A DNA stretch of 64,000 nt. Origin: Cognatitamlana sp035818475 (GTDB lineage: Bacteria > Bacteroidota > Bacteroidia > Flavobacteriales > Flavobacteriaceae). A program made the position numbers and the translations under genes. Positions 61,104 through 64,000 of this stretch are shown here, one piece after another (the first letter of the stretch is position 1; each line of letters starts with the position of its first letter). The DNA lies in NCBI RefSeq assembly GCF_035818475.1, contig NZ_JAYMGV010000001.1, forward strand, positions 2,046,001 through 2,110,000, in the 5' to 3' direction. A model generated the notes under the pieces. It did no database searches, was not told the origin of the DNA, and saw only the letters and a list, made by a program, of their open reading frames with translations.

Positions 61104-64000
61104 TTGAAAAAAATAGCACACATTATATTAGTAGCAAACTTGTTTCTAAGTGTTTTATACGCACAGAAAAAGCCGGCTGCAGAATCATTTGAACACAATG
61201 CGATTTTATCAAAATATAAGAGTTCTGCCTCAAGCGTGTTAAGTATAAGTAATAAGCATTATAAATTTGGAAAACAAGCTTTAAAATGGGAATGGCAAGG
61301 TGAAAGCTCATTTAGCACTTCAAATTTTAAGATGTTAAGTTTAGAAGAAAGCCCCTTAAGTTATGGTGCTTTTTTTCCGGCAAGCCCAACACTAATATTT
61401 TCATTATATAATGAAATTCCTCAAAAAGAGACTATAAAAGTATCTTATGGGAGTCATAGTAGTGAAGAGGTATGGTTTGAGGTAAGCTTGAATTTTAAAG
61501 GTTGGAGAACACTGTGGGTACCCTTTTATGAAATGCAAGGGAATACGCCTCAAAAGAACGAAAAAATAAACTATAATACGTTTAAAGTAAGCACTAAAGC
61601 AGCCCAAGGAAAACTATATTTTGATGATATTGTTTTTTCTCAATATCAAGATAACAGGCATCCATCGCCAGATGAAATAGCCCCTTTTATTAAAAACGAA
61701 TACACTGCAGAAATGGATACCTGGATGGCTATACTGTCAGATTATAAAAGAATAAAAAATTATAAGTCCAAACCCATATCTAGTAAAGTTAAAAGCGATC
61801 TAAAAGTTATAGAGGCTAAGTTAGATGCTGATTTTAGAATCCCTGACCAGCATGAATTAAATATAAGTGATTTAAAAGAACGGTTTTCAAAATTGATGAT
61901 AGTAATTAAAGGAAATACCGTTGTTGGACCCCCATTAGAATTTGTTCAAGCCAATAAAAACACCTATCGATTAGAAACTTTGCAAAAACATACGCAAATT
62001 AATTTTATAAGAGATTTTGGTAAAGCCATGAAAAAATTGGCAGTGTACCATGACCGAGCATTTGGAGCAGATAAAAAAGATTTGGAAGAAATGTTTATAA
62101 CAGGAACTAAATATTTTTTAGACCAAGGCTGGCAAGCAGGAGCATCAGGAGGTACAAAACACCATATAGGATATGCTATAAGGGAGCTAACGGGGGCATT
62201 TTTTATTATGAGGGATGTTTTAAAAGCTGAGGATTTGTTAAATGAAATTGGAGGAAGCTTACAATGGTTGTATAACTATGGAACTATCTTAGATCATCCA
62301 ACCAAGTTTCATGTAAATGTTGATTACTTAAATACTAAATCTTTTCAGCACCTGTTATTATCTTTTTTAACAGAAGATGAAAATTTAAAGGGGAATTTAT
62401 TATCCGCTTACTCAAATTATCTGTCAATTATTTTAGCACAGCAAAATGAAAAATGGGGATTTAAAGTAGATGGTACTGTTTGGCATCATAATGGGCATTA
62501 TCCAGCTTATGGAATCGGTGCGTTCAGAACGATCTCAAAAGTTGTGAATTTTTTATCAGGAACTTCTTTTAGAGTGGGTATAGAAGGGCATAAAAATTTT
62601 AAAAATGCATTTTTGGCAACAAGGCTGTACAGTCATAAGTTTGATTGGGGTTTTGGTAATTCAGGAAGGCATCCGCTAGAAAATGGAGGAATAAAAAAGT
62701 TAAAAAGTAGTTATTTGTTGCTGGCAAATGCAGGAAACCCGGAAGGGACTTCGGTTATAGATAAAGAAGTAGCAGGTGCTTATATACGTTTGTGGGGAAA
62801 CGAAGATAAACTAAATTCAGATTTATTTAAAAAGCGTTATGGGATAACAGGAGAGGTGTTACATGGTTATAATGTATTTCCTTATGGCGCTACGGCAATT
62901 CACAGGAGAGGTAATTGGGCAGCCATAATAAAGGGATATAGTAAATATGTATGGGCATCTGAAACCTATGTAACTTCAAACAGGTATGGGAGATATCAAT
63001 CTAATGGTACTATCCAGTTATTAAATAGTAAAGGAGAAAAAGGTAGTGGATTTAGACAAGAAGGCTGGGATTGGAATCGATATCCTGGTGCTACAGTGAT
63101 TTATTTACCATTAGAAGAACTAGAGCCTAAAAACCCTCTAATTATGTTTCGTTCCAAAGAAACCTTTGCAGGAGCTATTGAGTTTAATGGAGATGGTGTT
63201 TTTGGAATGATACTCAATGAGAGTAAAGGAGTTGATTCAGGTGGTTTTGAAAGGTCTGTATTTAAAGAAAAATTGTTTGCAAAAAAGTCTGTGTTTTCAT
63301 TCGGAGAAAAATTGATTTGTATAGGAACTGACATTTCAAGTATTGATCAGAAAAACCCTGTCCATACTAATTTATTTCAAACCCATATTGAAAATAAAAA
63401 TTCTTCTATATATGTTTCGTCAGAAGGGAAGTTTTCAAGTTTTCCTTTAGAATTAGAGGTGGAATCAGATACAAAGTCAAATAAAAAATGGCTCATTGAT
63501 CCGTATAAAAACGGATATGTTGTTTTGTCTGATAATACCATTGTCTTTTCAAAAAAAGAACAACACTCATATCACAATAAATATTCTGTTAGAACAGGAA
63601 AAATTGATAAGGCTGNNNNNNNNNNNNNNNNNNNNNNNNNNNNNNNNNNNNNNNNNNNNNNNNNNNNNNNNNNNNNNNNNNNNNNNNNNNNNNNNNNNNN
63701 NNNNNNNNNNNNNNNTCATTGATCCGTATAAAAACGGATATGTTGTTTTGTCTGATAATACCATTGTCTTTTCAAAAAAAGAACAACACTCATATCACAA
63801 TAAATATTCTGTTAGAACAGGAAAAATTGATAAGGCTGTTAAAGGGGTAAAAGAAACTAAAGCTAACTATGCTACTGCCTGGATAGACCATGGAAGTGCT
63901 CCTGAAAAAGCGTCATATCAATATGTGATTTATCCAAATTTAAAAGATAATGAGATCAAAAATTTTAATCAATATGTGGTTGAAGACAAATCGTACCAAA
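61104..64000 (+). CDS. Polysaccharide lyase family 8 (chondroitinase ABC-like), 3' end outside the window
   Basis: Starts with TTG (the only start that keeps the signal peptide MKKIAHIILVANLFLSVLYAQ). N-terminal jelly-roll of Lyase_N type (about 25-185), then the helical toroid (about 195-560) with FKVDGTVWHHNGHYPAYGIGAF near residue 455 holding the expected catalytic His and Tyr, and NSGRHPLENG near 520; then the super-sandwich domain. It would cleave uronic-acid-containing chains such as chondroitin or hyaluronan by beta-elimination. The coding frame is interrupted by 100 N at 63616-63715; joining the identical flanks restores a frame with YATAWIDHGSAPEKASYQYV, a typical PL8 segment. About 891 residues are present; roughly 100 more would be expected. 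Confidence 0.9.
63493..63838. other. Scaffold gap with duplicated flanks
   Basis: Exactly 100 N (63616-63715). The 123 bases before (63493-63615) are identical to the 123 bases after (63716-63838). This is two overlapping contig ends placed side by side, not a biological repeat. Confidence 0.95.

Noticed and set aside
63493..63838. A 123-bp direct duplication within the lyase gene
   Set aside because: The copies are perfectly identical, flank exactly 100 N and make no sense in frame, so this is overlapping contig ends.

Overview
The window is a piece of an AT-rich Bacteroidota chromosome, almost certainly a marine or environmental member of the Flavobacteriaceae. The evidence is type IX secretion (T9SS) sorting domains and a PorT homologue, TamL, a SusC/SusD pair with a hybrid two-component regulator, -7 promoter boxes of the TAnnTTTG type, and an AccD without zinc-ribbon cysteines. 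I see no tRNA, rRNA, CRISPR array, phage or transposase.

Layout. 1-10.8 kb is housekeeping: the end of a T9SS cargo gene, accD, fbaA, tamL, a TrmH-type methyltransferase, porT, menG/ubiE, and the potassium uptake pair trkA-trkH. 11.1-12.7 kb is an unusual accessory block: three tandem paralogous small membrane proteins, followed at once by three tandem copies of a roughly 240-bp noncoding unit, each with a terminator-like hairpin whose stem shows compensatory base changes. 12.7-31.9 kb holds an aminotransferase, a fatty acid desaturase, rsmG, a TPR protein, a YciI/ECF42-type sigma pair, pruA, a TANGO2-like pair, manA, coaD, ddl, a PASTA protein with an RluA-type pseudouridine synthase, a GH18 chitinase, yaaA, a tiny ribosomal protein THX gene, a DNA-glycosylase-like protein and an EF-hand protein. 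A remnant of an M81 peptidase lipoprotein lies upstream of the chitinase.

31.9-39.6 kb is a complete minus-strand tryptophan operon, trpE-G-D-C-F-B-A, with a DUF805 gene and trmL at its end. It has a classic attenuator: a consensus promoter, a 15-residue leader peptide with three consecutive Trp codons, and a terminator just before trpE. An inverted-repeat (REP-like) element sits between trpF and trpB and supplies the trpF stop codon. 39.7-42.2 kb has two thioredoxin-fold proteins, two rhodaneses and a small membrane protein. 42.4-44.3 kb encodes a secreted protein with 18 near-identical 19-residue repeats.

44.7 kb to the end is a polysaccharide utilisation locus: HTCS regulator, SusE-position lipoprotein, SusC, SusD, a terminator, then a PhoD-like phosphatase, a T9SS-secreted beta-helix protein and a chondroitinase ABC-like family 8 lyase. 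The sensor would detect a glycan breakdown product and activate SusCD import and the enzymes. The lyase suggests a glycosaminoglycan-like or other uronic-acid polysaccharide. The lyase gene is interrupted by a 100-N scaffold gap whose flanks are identical for 123 bp, so the gap is an assembly artefact and the gene is probably intact.
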